DNA from: Bifidobacterium santillanense
GTDB taxonomy: Bacteria > Actinomycetota > Actinomycetes > Actinomycetales > Bifidobacteriaceae
Length of the DNA stretch: 64,000 bases
Direction: 5' to 3'
Assembly (NCBI RefSeq): GCF_018555385.1
Contig: NZ_JAFEJS010000001.1
Span: forward strand, 310,001-374,000
Shown here piece by piece: positions 1-7,857 of this stretch. Position 1 is the first letter of the stretch. Every line of letters begins with the position of its first letter. The notes under the pieces were generated by a model that saw only the letters and a program-made list of their open reading frames with translations, had not been told where the DNA came from and searched no databases. The position numbers were made by a program, and so were the translations under genes.

Positions 1-105
1 TGGAATTCCAGTGATTCCAAGGCCCTCGTCAAATGGGGAACGCTGGCCGTTGCGGCGTGGTCTGTGTTGGGAACGGTGCATCGCCGGGGTCTGCGCCCGG
101 TGTGA
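1..105 (+). CDS. Possible 3' end of a membrane protein gene cut by the window edge
   Basis: Frame 1 is open from the first base and stops at a TGA at 103-105. The 34 visible residues include a hydrophobic stretch (WGTLAVAAWSVLGTV) followed by the basic sequence HRRGLR, which would suit a membrane-protein C-terminus with a cytoplasmic tail. No start is visible and the family cannot be named. It may be a chance open frame; the sequence left of the window would decide. Confidence 0.35.
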   Translation, partial: WNSSDSKALVKWGTLAVAAWSVLGTVHRRGLRPV

Positions 106-202
106 CGGACGATTGGATCGGAGAGAAAGCCACAGGTGCCAATCGTGGACATAATCGCGTTTTGTGTAGCGCGAAACAAAGCCTCTCCATCACACGGCGT
201 TC

Positions 203-208
203 TGTAAT
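203..208 (+). promoter_or_regulatory. Candidate -10 (TGTAAT) for the MBL-fold hydrolase
   Basis: TGTAAT lies 6 nt before the ATG at 215, so transcription would begin at or next to the start codon. The GGAG at 209-212 is only 2 nt from the ATG, too close for a normal ribosome binding site, which favours a leaderless transcript. No clear -35 is seen. Confidence 0.4.
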
Positions 209-214
209 GGAGCC

Positions 215-1087
215 ATGACCAACAACAGTGCCAACAACTCAGCAATCTCCATTCAGGTTATGGTGGCCGGTCGTGTGCGTGTCTCACCGGATCTGCCTTT
301 CGGCAACGGGTGCGGACTGGTCCACGGTTCGGGCTTTTTCGTGCCCGCGTCCAAGCGCATATGGCTGCCCGTGTGCGCGTTCCTCGTCACCACGCCGCAC
401 GGCCGTATCCTGTTCGACACCGGCTGGGGCCGGGACATGAGTCCGGACGGCGTCTACGACCGTGGAGCGCAGATCCGCTCTCTCGGCTCATGGTCCCTGT
501 ATCGGGTCAACCAGGGTGTAGTGGGTTCGGGGATGACCGTGCCTGAGCAGCTGGCCGCGCAGGGCCTGTCCCCGGCCGATCTCGACGTGGTGGCGATCTC
601 CCATCTTGATTGCGATCACGCGAATGGACTGCGCGGCGTGAGGGACGCCCGGCGCATCATGGTATCCAGGGACGAGATGCGGTGCGCCACGCGGTTCCCG
701 AACAGCCTCGTGCGCTTCAACGCCTCGTGGTGGAGGGGAATCGACCTCGACCTGTACGACTGGAACGACCATGAGGGCCCCGCCGGACGATCCTACGACC
801 TGTTCGGCGACCGCAGCGTGCAGCTCATCAACATCCCTGGCCACACCGACGGTCAGGTGGCCATGAAGATCACGGCGTCGTCGGGCCGGTACGTACTGCT
901 GTTCGCCGACGGCGGCTACGCCACGCGATCATGGAGGGACATGGTTACGTCGGGCATCGTCTACGACCGTCACGCGCAGCGCTCCTCGCTCGAATGGATC
1001 CGCGAGCAGAGCCTGTCGCCGCTATGCGTGCGGTCAATCGCCTGCCACGACACGGCGAATCGTCCCGAGACGATCCTGCTGAGCTGA
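215..1087 (+). CDS. MBL-fold metallohydrolase (N-acyl-homoserine-lactonase-like)
   Basis: This 290-aa protein has the metallo-beta-lactamase fold signature. HLDCDH gives the HxDxDH zinc motif, a third histidine follows in NIPGHTDG, the bridging aspartate is in LLFADGG, and a late histidine is in ACHDTAN. That order is typical of the AHL-lactonase/AttM branch of hydrolases that open lactones or similar esters. No signal peptide is visible, so it should be cytoplasmic. It ends 11 bp from the end of the convergent TetR gene. The true substrate cannot be read from sequence, and quorum-quenching activity should not be assumed. Confidence 0.8.
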   Translation: MTNNSANNSAISIQVMVAGRVRVSPDLPFGNGCGLVHGSGFFVPASKRIWLPVCAFLVTTPHGRILFDTGWGRDMSPDGVYDRGAQIRSLGSWSLYRVNQGVVGSGMTVPEQLAAQGLSPADLDVVAISHLDCDHANGLRGVRDARRIMVSRDEMRCATRFPNSLVRFNASWWRGIDLDLYDWNDHEGPAGRSYDLFGDRSVQLINIPGHTDGQVAMKITASSGRYVLLFADGGYATRSWRDMVTSGIVYDRHAQRSSLEWIREQSLSPLCVRSIACHDTANRPETILLS

Positions 1088-1098
1088 AACGGCGCACG

Positions 1099-1755
1099 TC
1101 ACGGCACGATCAGTGCGTCCAGTGCGCCGAACACCGTGTTGACGATTCCATCCACTCCCTGCTCGTGTACCTTGGATGGGTCGTGCAGCCAGAACGTGGT
1201 GGCCGACACCATCGATGAGGCGACGATCTCCAGAATCAACTCGCGGTTGACGGTGGGACGGCGCGGACCTTCCGCCCGTGGCTCCCCACCGCCGTCGGTC
1301 ATCCGCAGTCTGCATTGCCGCTTGATGGCGTCCTTCCATCGTTCAATGAACCGAACGTCGGGCGCCGAGACGAGCAGCGCGCGGAACGCATCCTCGTTGG
1401 CCCGGATGTAGTCCAGCGTGGGCATGAGCGTGACGCGCGCTGCTCCGTGCGCATCCCCGCCATCGGCATCCCTGACGGTCAGCGGCTCGTTCAGCTCCTC
1501 GAGGTCCCTCACCAGTCGACGTTCCAACGTCTCGAGCACCTCGCCAACGTGGTGGTAGTGCGCATAGAACGTGCTGCGCGCCACGAACGCTTTCGCGCAT
1601 AGCGTCTTGACCGATGGCAGCTCGACGCGTCCCGCCGGGCCGGATGGATCGGCGCCTTCGTTGAGCAGATCGATGAGCGCGCGCTCGATGGCAGACTCGA
1701 CGTCGTCCCGCGGCTTAGACGCAACGGGCGGCGGATCGGCATGTGAGGTCTCCAT
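1099..1755 (-). CDS. TetR/AcrR-family transcriptional regulator
   Basis: The 218-aa protein has a TetR-type N-terminal helix-turn-helix at about residues 20-70. The recognition segment reads LCAKAFVARSTFYAHYHHV, with the STFYxHY pattern of the family. A helical C-terminal ligand domain follows, containing a WKDAIKRQCRLRM stretch. The start ATG at 1755 has no good Shine-Dalgarno, but a TATGAG hexamer sits 7 nt upstream, so the transcript may be leaderless. It converges on the MBL-fold gene. Its target and ligand are unknown; no operator was found nearby. Confidence 0.8.
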   Translation of the reverse strand: METSHADPPPVASKPRDDVESAIERALIDLLNEGADPSGPAGRVELPSVKTLCAKAFVARSTFYAHYHHVGEVLETLERRLVRDLEELNEPLTVRDADGGDAHGAARVTLMPTLDYIRANEDAFRALLVSAPDVRFIERWKDAIKRQCRLRMTDGGGEPRAEGPRRPTVNRELILEIVASSMVSATTFWLHDPSKVHEQGVDGIVNTVFGALDALIVP

Positions 1756-1936
1756 GTCTCAACTCATATCCGCCATTCCGGACAGGCGACCCCATCGCCG
1801 AGGGCGCCAACACCAAGGGTGATAAGGCGTTGTTCATCCGGCGTGCATCCCGACTCGTGGGGTTTCGCGTGGTCTTACTCAGGGAATACCAGTACATTGC
1901 CATCAGACTCGCTGTCACGGCGGATGACTGAGATCA
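1756..1936. other. Intergenic stretch with only short uninterpreted frames
   Basis: This part of the 458-bp gap between the TetR gene and the acetyltransferase holds no recognisable gene. Short frames on both strands look like decayed or chance coding, and no transposase or tRNA end is visible. The remainder of the gap carries the 53-codon frame and hairpin listed separately. Confidence 0.4.
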
Positions 1937-2098
1937 ATGCGTGGAAACGAGCGACTGTTGCAGAAGGGCAAGCCGGTCGAGTTCAAACTCAACGTCTCCG
2001 AAGGATGCTATGACGCTGATCTCATTGATGCAAACAGTGCGGACGACGCTGATGAAAACCACGAATGTCGCAAAGCCCACGACACGTCTGCAACCTAA
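1937..2098 (+). CDS. Small ORF or gene remnant, 53 aa, unknown
   Basis: An ATG at 1937 opens a 53-residue frame ending with TAA at 2096-2098. The product is charged (MRGNERLLQKGKPVEFKL at the start) with a very acidic middle (DANSADDADE) and no membrane segment. Its base composition is lower in GC than that of its neighbours. A GC-rich hairpin with a T-rich tail follows 20 bp after the stop, which suggests a real transcript ends here. I do not recognise the family; it could be a small antitoxin-like protein or the tail of a decayed gene. There is no convincing ribosome binding site. Confidence 0.3.
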   Translation: MRGNERLLQKGKPVEFKLNVSEGCYDADLIDANSADDADENHECRKAHDTSAT

Positions 2099-2117
2099 TG
2101 CGACCTGGGCATGAACA

Positions 2118-2159
2118 GGATCCGCTCCTTGATTATTGGGGGCGGGTCCTTCTGTTTCT
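2118..2159 (+). terminator. Rho-independent terminator
   Basis: GGATCCGC at 2118-2125 pairs with GCGGGTCC at 2142-2149, with one G:T pair and additional pairing inside the loop. It is followed by TTCTGTTTCT. It lies between the small ORF and the acetyltransferase. Confidence 0.55.
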
Positions 2160-2213
2160 GCGGTTCAGTGCTAGCATGCGGGCTTATTGATTCCGGTCAG
2201 TGAAAGGAACGCT

Positions 2214-2822
2214 ATGAGCGAAACCATCGAAACCGAACGCCTGCTGCTGCGCCCGTGGAAGGTGAACGATGAGGCCGAGGCGGCTTCGCTATTCCGGTAC
2301 GCTTCCGATCCTGAAATCGGATTGCTGTGCGGATGGCCGCCGCATACCAGTGTCGAAGGCAGCATGAACGACATCAGGAACATTCTTGCGGTGGAGAACA
2401 ACTGGGCCGTCACCATCAAAGACAACGGCGACGAACCGGTCGGCAGCATCGCGCTCAAACCGGTCAGCCACTACACCATCGACCCGGTCGAGGCCGATGG
2501 TGCGCTGAGAGAGCGCTACGGCAAGTATCTCGGTGATAATGCGCTGGAACTCGGCTACTGGATCGGCCGTCCGTTCTGGGGCAAAGGCTACATGCCCGAA
2601 ACGCTCAATGCCGTACTCGGATACGCTCTCGATACGTCGCATAAGGACGCCGTGTGGGGCGGACATTACAAGGAGAACATCCAATCCGGCCGCGTGATGG
2701 CCAAATGCGGCATGAAGGCGGCCTTCGAGTCGACGCACGATTACTTCAACCTCATTGATGCGTATCATGACGATGTATTCCGCATCATCACCGCCGACGA
2801 ATATGCAAGCCGGACAATGTGA
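2214..2822 (+). CDS. GNAT-family N-acetyltransferase (RimJ/RimL type)
   Basis: The 202-aa protein opens with ETERLLLRPWK, the usual first strand of RimJ/RimL-like acetyltransferases. Later it shows ELGYWIGRPFWGKGYMPE, the acetyl-CoA-binding segment of the GNAT fold, and then the asparagine/serine region (KENIQSGRVMAKCGM) typical of the family. The ATG at 2214 is preferred over one at 2187 because it has GAAAGGAA at the right distance. It should transfer acetyl from acetyl-CoA to an amine, either a ribosomal-protein N-terminus or a small molecule; the substrate is not predictable. It is convergent with the MFS exporter. Confidence 0.85.
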   Translation: MSETIETERLLLRPWKVNDEAEAASLFRYASDPEIGLLCGWPPHTSVEGSMNDIRNILAVENNWAVTIKDNGDEPVGSIALKPVSHYTIDPVEADGALRERYGKYLGDNALELGYWIGRPFWGKGYMPETLNAVLGYALDTSHKDAVWGGHYKENIQSGRVMAKCGMKAAFESTHDYFNLIDAYHDDVFRIITADEYASRTM

Positions 2823-2840
2823 CGCGCATTCCGCGGGAAC

Positions 2841-2886
2841 CTCGGCGGAAAAGACTCCGGAGCGCGCGTCCATGCGATCCGCCGAG
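2841..2886. terminator. Possible bidirectional terminator hairpin
   Basis: CTCGGCGGA at 2841-2849 is the exact inverse of TCCGCCGAG at 2878-2886, between two convergent genes. The 28-nt loop and lack of a T-run make this weak. Confidence 0.3.
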
Positions 2887-2888
2887 CA

Positions 2889-4400
2889 TCACCGCGATGT
2901 CTTGCGGGATATCATCACGACGACCCCGAGAGTGACGATGATGACCGCGGCCGCCGCGGAGAAGCTGCCGATCATCGCGGATTCATAGGAGCGGGAGGCC
3001 ACCTCGCGCATCAGGTCGCCCGTCGCGTCCGTGAATCCGGCCGCCTGTTGGAAATCCAACGTCACGGAACCTGCGGACCGCTGGCCCAGTCCAGCGGATT
3101 GCGCGAGATCGCAGAATCCCGTCTCATACAATCCGCTCTGTACGCTGCCGAAGATCCCCACACCGATGATGGATCCGAATTGGCGGAACACGGTCAGCAG
3201 ACTGGAGCCGGCGCCGGATTGCCCGACCGGCACCCGGCCCATGGCCCATGTCAGCATCGCCGGCTGGCCGACGCCCAGCCCGAATCCGGCCATGGTCTGA
3301 CCGATCAGCACCGTCGATTGTCTCACCGCTTCCCCGGGCCACCACATGGCGGCGCCGATCGTCAGCATGCCGGCGGCCAGACATCCCAAGGCCAGCAGAC
3401 TCGTGCCGCGCGAGCCGATCCGGGAGGCGATTCCGTCGACCATCCACGACCCCACGATGGACGCAACGACCAGCGGCATCAGCAGCATTCCCCCGACCAA
3501 CGCGCCATGATGCAGCACCGTCTCCAGATAGGCTGGCATGATGAAGATGATGCCGTACATCGAGAAGTTCAGCATCATCAGCGCGGGCGCGCAGGCGGCG
3601 AACGACGGGTCCCCCATCAGTCCGAGTTCCATCAGCGGATTGCGGGACGTGCGATCGTGCAGCACGAACCCCACGATCAGCACGATGCCGACCATCATCG
3701 GAATCCAGGCGTCCGCGGACAGCAAACCGTGCTGCGCGTTGACCAGACCGGCCGAGAACAGGGTGAATCCGGCGAACATCATCGCCACCGACATCCATGG
3801 AATGCGCAGCGACCGGGATCCGTGCGACGCCCTCGTCCGCGGAACGTTCATGCGGATGACCGCGATCACGGCGAGGAACACCACGCCATCGAATCCGAAG
3901 ATGCCGCGCCATCCCAACGTCGCGGTGAGCACTCCCCCAACGAGAGGTCCGAAAGGCACGCCCAGGGTACCGGCTATCGCCCATGCGGTCATGGCACGGG
4001 ACAGTCCGGAACCCCGGAACAGGATGCCGAGCAGCGCCTGCCCCATCGGGATGACCACACCCGCGCCGGCGCCCATGATCGACCGCGAGACGAGCAGCGC
4101 CGGCACGTTCCCGGCCATGAGACCGACCGCGGACGCGACGACGAACATGCCCAATCCGACAAGCATGGTCCTCAGGTGGCCGAGCCGGTCTCCGAGGAAT
4201 CCAGCCAGCAGCACCACGGCCGCGAACACGAGATTGTAGCTGGACACGATCCACTGCTGTTCCGCCATGCCGGCCCCGAGCGACTCTGTGATGTCCGGCA
4301 GCGCCACGTTGAACGCCGTGGTGTTGACCATCATCACCAGTTCGGCCGCGCACAGGCAGACCAGGGAACGGTTCATGCCGCTCCCCTTCGCATCAGCCAT
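2889..4400 (-). CDS. MFS multidrug exporter, 14-TM DHA2 (EmrB/QacA) type
   Basis: The 503-aa protein is hydrophobic throughout, with segments fitting 14 transmembrane helices. The MFS motif A appears as GDRLGHLR after the second helix, and the N-terminus carries the family pattern NVALPDI with WIVSSYNL, as in drug:H+ antiporters of the DHA2 group. Its length is normal. The start at 4400 has AAAGGAG upstream at proper spacing. It is divergent from the TetR gene at 4549, and its promoter (TATAAT on the minus strand at 4449-4454) is followed by a 20-bp palindrome. This arrangement indicates drug-inducible export repressed by the neighbouring TetR protein. The actual drugs are unknown. Confidence 0.9.
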   Translation of the reverse strand: MADAKGSGMNRSLVCLCAAELVMMVNTTAFNVALPDITESLGAGMAEQQWIVSSYNLVFAAVVLLAGFLGDRLGHLRTMLVGLGMFVVASAVGLMAGNVPALLVSRSIMGAGAGVVIPMGQALLGILFRGSGLSRAMTAWAIAGTLGVPFGPLVGGVLTATLGWRGIFGFDGVVFLAVIAVIRMNVPRTRASHGSRSLRIPWMSVAMMFAGFTLFSAGLVNAQHGLLSADAWIPMMVGIVLIVGFVLHDRTSRNPLMELGLMGDPSFAACAPALMMLNFSMYGIIFIMPAYLETVLHHGALVGGMLLMPLVVASIVGSWMVDGIASRIGSRGTSLLALGCLAAGMLTIGAAMWWPGEAVRQSTVLIGQTMAGFGLGVGQPAMLTWAMGRVPVGQSGAGSSLLTVFRQFGSIIGVGIFGSVQSGLYETGFCDLAQSAGLGQRSAGSVTLDFQQAAGFTDATGDLMREVASRSYESAMIGSFSAAAAVIIVTLGVVVMISRKTSR

Positions 4401-4414
4401 CGTCCATCTCCTTT

Positions 4415-4434
4415 AAGATACTTATAAGTTTCTT
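4415..4434. promoter_or_regulatory. TetR-type operator palindrome
   Basis: AAGATACTTATAAGTTTCTT is a 20-bp inverted repeat with one mismatched pair. It lies about where transcription of the exporter should begin, downstream of its -10, and upstream of the divergent TetR gene. A repressor bound here would block the exporter and could also repress its own gene. Confidence 0.7.
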
Positions 4435-4448
4435 ATAGACCGCATACC

Positions 4449-4454
4449 ATTATA
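4449..4454 (-). promoter_or_regulatory. -10 box of the MFS exporter
   Basis: The minus strand reads TATAAT, a perfect -10 hexamer, about 50 bp from the exporter start. The matching -35 is weak (GGTGTT at 17 bp). Confidence 0.55.
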
Positions 4455-4548
4455 GATATCCGCAGATAGGAAACACCGTGGTATCTTGTAAAGGGCGGCG
4501 TGAACGATCATCGACACCACACCCATGCCGCGTCACGGAGATGAGACC

Positions 4549-5169
4549 ATGGAAACGAACACCACGTCGAAGCAGACGCGCCGTCGGGGCAAGGTTCTGG
4601 AAACGGCCATCCTGGAGGCCGCGTGGGAGCAGCTGACCACGTGCGGCGCCGAGGAGTTCACGTTCGACAACGTGGCCGCCAGGGCACACACCAGCAAGCC
4701 GGTGCTGTACCGGCGATGGCCGAACCGCACGGAACTATTCGTGGCTGCCGTGAGACAACATCGTGGCCGCTCCGCCATCGAACGTCCGGACACCGGCACG
4801 CTCAGAGGCGACGTCATCTCCATTCTCCTGCAGCTCAACAGCAAGCAGTCCGACGCGGTGATGGTGCTGGCCAAGTTCGGCGTCTACGCCGACTGGCTCG
4901 GCGTGAGCGCGCACGAACTGTACGAACGCACGATGATGAGCGACCAACCCAGCATCATGATGGCCATCGAGAACGCGCGGGCGCGCGGCGACATCACCTG
5001 CGAACTGCCGGAGTCGCTGCTGCGCATGCCCGGAGAACTCGGCCGCGCGATCATCCTGCGTGACATGCGTCCCCTATCCGAGGCGGACATCATCGCCACG
5101 GTCGACGAACTGTTCCTTCCGCTCGTCGACCACTACGAACGTCTGGCCTGGGCCACTGCCGTCCGGTAA
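4549..5169 (+). CDS. TetR/AcrR-family repressor, likely of the adjacent MFS exporter
   Basis: The 206-aa protein has a clear TetR HTH at about residues 20-65. It ends in TSKPVLYRRWPNRTELF, matching the family pattern in which helix 3 is followed by YxxWxxKxxL. A C-terminal ligand-binding domain of about 140 aa follows. The ATG at 4549 is chosen over 4525 because GGAG lies 8 nt upstream. It is divergent from the 14-TM exporter across a 148-bp region containing a strong palindrome, so it most likely represses the exporter and itself until a substrate binds. It converges on proC with a shared terminator. Confidence 0.88.
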   Translation: METNTTSKQTRRRGKVLETAILEAAWEQLTTCGAEEFTFDNVAARAHTSKPVLYRRWPNRTELFVAAVRQHRGRSAIERPDTGTLRGDVISILLQLNSKQSDAVMVLAKFGVYADWLGVSAHELYERTMMSDQPSIMMAIENARARGDITCELPESLLRMPGELGRAIILRDMRPLSEADIIATVDELFLPLVDHYERLAWATAVR

Positions 5170-5172
5170 TGG

Positions 5173-5213
5173 CCGAAACGGCGGAAGCCGGATAGCGGGT
5201 CCCGCCGTTTCGG
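5173..5213. terminator. Bidirectional terminator between tetR and proC
   Basis: CCGAAACGGCGG at 5173-5184 is the exact inverse of CCGCCGTTTCGG at 5202-5213. It lies between the two convergent stops (5169 and 5223). Confidence 0.65.
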
Positions 5214-5222
5214 ATGAACCGT

Positions 5223-6062
5223 CTACTTCCCCACGATCGCCTCGACCGCGTTGATGACGGCGCCGCGGAAGCCGTCCTTCTCGAGCTGGGCGACGCCGCG
5301 GATGGTGGTGCCTCCGGGCGAGCAGACGGCGTCCTTCATCGCGCCGGGATGCGTGCCGGTGGCCATGTAGAGGGCGCCGACACCTTCGACCATTTTCGCG
5401 GCGAGCCTGTATGCGGTGGCTCGCTGCAGTCCGTACATGACTCCGGCGTCGCCGAGCGCCTCGATGTACATGTCGGTGAAGGCGGGCGCGCAGCCGGCCA
5501 CGACCATCGCGACGGTCATGTGCGCGGTGTCGACGCGCTCGATGAGGCTGATCGGCGAGAACAGCGACTCGAAGACCTTCGTCTCCTCCTCGGTGAGCGT
5601 GCTGTCGGCCTCGGTGACGAGCACGCCCTTGCCGACGGCCATCGGCGTGTTCGGGATCGTGCACTGGATGTGGACCTCCGGGGCTTCGGCCGCATCGGAA
5701 CCGTCGCCGCCCGCCTTCGCGAACAGCTCACGGTACTTCGCCAGATCCCATCCGGCCGCGATCGACACGACGATCCTGCCCGGCTTGGCGAGCTCCTCCG
5801 CGAGAGGCCCGACAACCGTCTCGATCTGGTAGGGCTTGATCGCGATGACGACCACGTCGGCCGCGGCGACGACCTCGAGCGGGTTGTGCAACGGACGCAC
5901 GCCGAGCCCAGCGGCGTTTCGCTCCAGCTTGTCGTAATGCGCCGCACACGCGACGATCTGCCCGCCGCGCACGACGCCCGCATCGACGAGCCCCTCGGCG
6001 ATGGCCTGCGCCATGTTGCCGTATCCGATGAATCCGATGGTGAGATCGGTGATGTCGGTCAT
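5223..6062 (-). CDS. proC: Pyrroline-5-carboxylate reductase
   Basis: This enzyme makes proline by NAD(P)H-dependent reduction of pyrroline-5-carboxylate. The 279-aa length is normal. The N-terminal Rossmann motif is IGFIGYGNMAQAIAEG, and the C-terminal P5CR signature SPGGTTIRGVAQLE is intact near residue 245. AAAGGAAA precedes the ATG at 6062. It follows a proline-iminopeptidase-like gene by 51 bp in the same direction. The pair would combine proline synthesis with release of N-terminal proline from peptides, a plausible shared operon. Confidence 0.95.
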   Translation of the reverse strand: MTDITDLTIGFIGYGNMAQAIAEGLVDAGVVRGGQIVACAAHYDKLERNAAGLGVRPLHNPLEVVAAADVVVIAIKPYQIETVVGPLAEELAKPGRIVVSIAAGWDLAKYRELFAKAGGDGSDAAEAPEVHIQCTIPNTPMAVGKGVLVTEADSTLTEEETKVFESLFSPISLIERVDTAHMTVAMVVAGCAPAFTDMYIEALGDAGVMYGLQRATAYRLAAKMVEGVGALYMATGTHPGAMKDAVCSPGGTTIRGVAQLEKDGFRGAVINAVEAIVGK

Positions 6063-6113
6063 GAAGTTTCCTTTCCGAAAGATGCCTCGAACAGTGCCTC
6101 GCAGACAGGGATA

Positions 6114-7607
6114 TCAGAACAACGTTTCCAGATCGCCCCTGTTCAGAGCCTCCTCCCACAGGTGACGGAACACGATCGGTCCGTGCAGTCCGTCGTGCTC
6201 GAACTCGTTGGTCACCCAGTAGTGGCTGTTGCCGACGCGGCTCAGCGTGTCGAGCTGGAGACCGGAGTCGACGTACATGTCGTCGAAGTAGACGCCGGCC
6301 TGCAGCGGCACCTCGTTGCTCGCCAGTCGTTCCTCATCGTAGATGACTCCGAAGCGCGTATCCTCCATGAGGACATCCATCGCTGCCCTGAACGGACGGA
6401 GCGCGGACTCCTGTTCGAACATCCACGGGAACATCGCCTCGCCGGTGAAGTTGAGCGGACGCTTCCCCGCGCCGAACTCCGGGCGGGTGTCGCGCACGCG
6501 CTGCGCGGCCCAGCGGATGGGCTCGTCGAGCTCGCCGTTGGCGTAGATGAACTCCTGCAGCGGCCAGTAGAGCGGTCGCGACGAGGTGGCGTTCATCACC
6601 TTGGCGAGGAACTCGTCGCTCAGCGACGGCGCATCGGACGGTACTGAGCCGTCCCCCTCGAGGAACGCGTCGTCGAGGATCCAATGGACGCGTTCGAAGC
6701 TGGGCTTCATGCCGAAATCGGAACCGAGGCACTGCAGCCGTTCGACGGTCAGCGGATCACCGTTGGGCATGAGCGGGAAGCCGTGCGCCGCCATACCGGC
6801 GATTACGCCGAGACGACGTCCGAGGGCATCCGATTCCAACGATCCCAGCACGGAACCGGTCAGCGTGCCGACGAACTCATTCACCTCCGCCGCGGTCGGC
6901 AGCGCGTCGGCCAGTGCGGCCACGCGCGCGGCATCCTGCGGGTAGCGTTCGTAGAACCGCTTGGTTTTCACGGCCATGCGCGGGAACGTGTGCTCGTACA
7001 CCTCGGTGGCGTCGGCCGGCACGTGCGGGATGCCGCCGGTGGTGAAACTCGCGTTCACGCCCTCGGGGAACAGGGACAGATAGGTGAGCGTGAGGAATCC
7101 GCCGTAGCTCTGTCCCATCGTCACCCACTTGCGTCCGCCGAACTCGGTGCGGCGCAGATGCTCGAAGTCTCGCACGATGGAGTCGGCGAGGAACCTCTTG
7201 AGGTAGTCGGCCTGTGCTTGTGCCGCCTTGGCCGCGCCGTCGGAGCCGGCGTCCGCGTGTGCGGCGGCGATGCGCGCCATCGTGTGCGTGTCGATGCGGT
7301 TGGATCGTCCGGTGCCGCGCTGATCGGGCAGGACGACGCGGAAGTGCTTCGTCGCCTCCTCGATCCAGCCGTCCGACTGCGGGCTCAGCAGACGCGGGCC
7401 GGCACCGCCGGGACCTCCCTGGAGGAAGACGAGCAGCGGCAGATCGTCATGGACGTGCTCGGGTGTGGTGACCACGCGGTAGAATAGTTTGATGGATTCG
7501 CCGTCGAACCCGCGCCCCGGCTCATGGCCGGTCCAGTCGAGCGGCACGTCGATGGAACGGTCCTCGATGTGCAGTCCCGGCACGTAGTATTCGTCGAGCA
7601 GCGTCAT
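6114..7607 (-). CDS. Alpha/beta hydrolase, proline iminopeptidase-like (S33)
   Basis: The 497-aa protein has the S33 oxyanion motif LLVFLQGGPGGAGPR and the nucleophile elbow GQSYGG (GxSxGG). The C-terminal region holds a candidate catalytic histidine (HDGLHG). This suits prolyl aminopeptidases, which remove N-terminal proline from peptides; the large form of about 45-55 kDa is common in actinobacteria. No signal peptide is seen, so it is probably cytosolic. The start at 7607 has AAGGGAAG upstream. It is directly upstream of proC and probably co-transcribed with it. Tripeptidyl or other aminopeptidase activity cannot be excluded. Confidence 0.85.
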   Translation of the reverse strand: MTLLDEYYVPGLHIEDRSIDVPLDWTGHEPGRGFDGESIKLFYRVVTTPEHVHDDLPLLVFLQGGPGGAGPRLLSPQSDGWIEEATKHFRVVLPDQRGTGRSNRIDTHTMARIAAAHADAGSDGAAKAAQAQADYLKRFLADSIVRDFEHLRRTEFGGRKWVTMGQSYGGFLTLTYLSLFPEGVNASFTTGGIPHVPADATEVYEHTFPRMAVKTKRFYERYPQDAARVAALADALPTAAEVNEFVGTLTGSVLGSLESDALGRRLGVIAGMAAHGFPLMPNGDPLTVERLQCLGSDFGMKPSFERVHWILDDAFLEGDGSVPSDAPSLSDEFLAKVMNATSSRPLYWPLQEFIYANGELDEPIRWAAQRVRDTRPEFGAGKRPLNFTGEAMFPWMFEQESALRPFRAAMDVLMEDTRFGVIYDEERLASNEVPLQAGVYFDDMYVDSGLQLDTLSRVGNSHYWVTNEFEHDGLHGPIVFRHLWEEALNRGDLETLF

Positions 7608-7633
7608 ATGCGTCTTCCCTTCCTTTCGATTCG

Positions 7634-7656
7634 TGCGGATCCGCTTCGGATCCGCA
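7634..7656. promoter_or_regulatory. Perfect inverted repeat upstream of the iminopeptidase gene
   Basis: TGCGGATCCG at 7634-7643 and CGGATCCGCA at 7647-7656 form a perfect 10-bp repeat with a 3-nt centre. It lies 27-49 nt before the start of the iminopeptidase gene. It could be an operator or a 5'-leader hairpin. Confidence 0.45.
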
Positions 7657-7844
7657 TCCGAATTCGCGCCATATGTATTCTCGTATATCCGTCAACTCTA
7701 CCCGGCAATCGCATCGTCATCCATGTTTCGGCTCACGCGTCCCCGCCTCGAACCTGTCCATCGCCGTTCGTCGACGCAATCCGACTCTTCGCTCATGGTC
7801 CGGGTCTCATCCTTGGGCATGATGGCCGCGGTATGTCGACGCGC

Positions 7845-7850
7845 TAGCCT
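7845..7850 (+). promoter_or_regulatory. Candidate -10 (TAGCCT) of the tandem kinase gene
   Basis: TAGCCT lies 7 nt before the ATG at 7858, and no Shine-Dalgarno is present. This is consistent with a leaderless transcript. Confidence 0.4.
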
Positions 7851-7857
7851 TGGGACC

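Noticed and set aside
215-1087. A quorum-quenching lactonase call for the MBL-fold gene
   Set aside because: The zinc motif fits the branch, but many members have other substrates, and no signalling genes are nearby; only the fold-level call is kept.
3048-4427. A 459-codon plus-strand frame within the MFS exporter
   Set aside because: It is Gln/His/Arg-rich antisense of a membrane-protein gene, without a domain or ribosome binding site.
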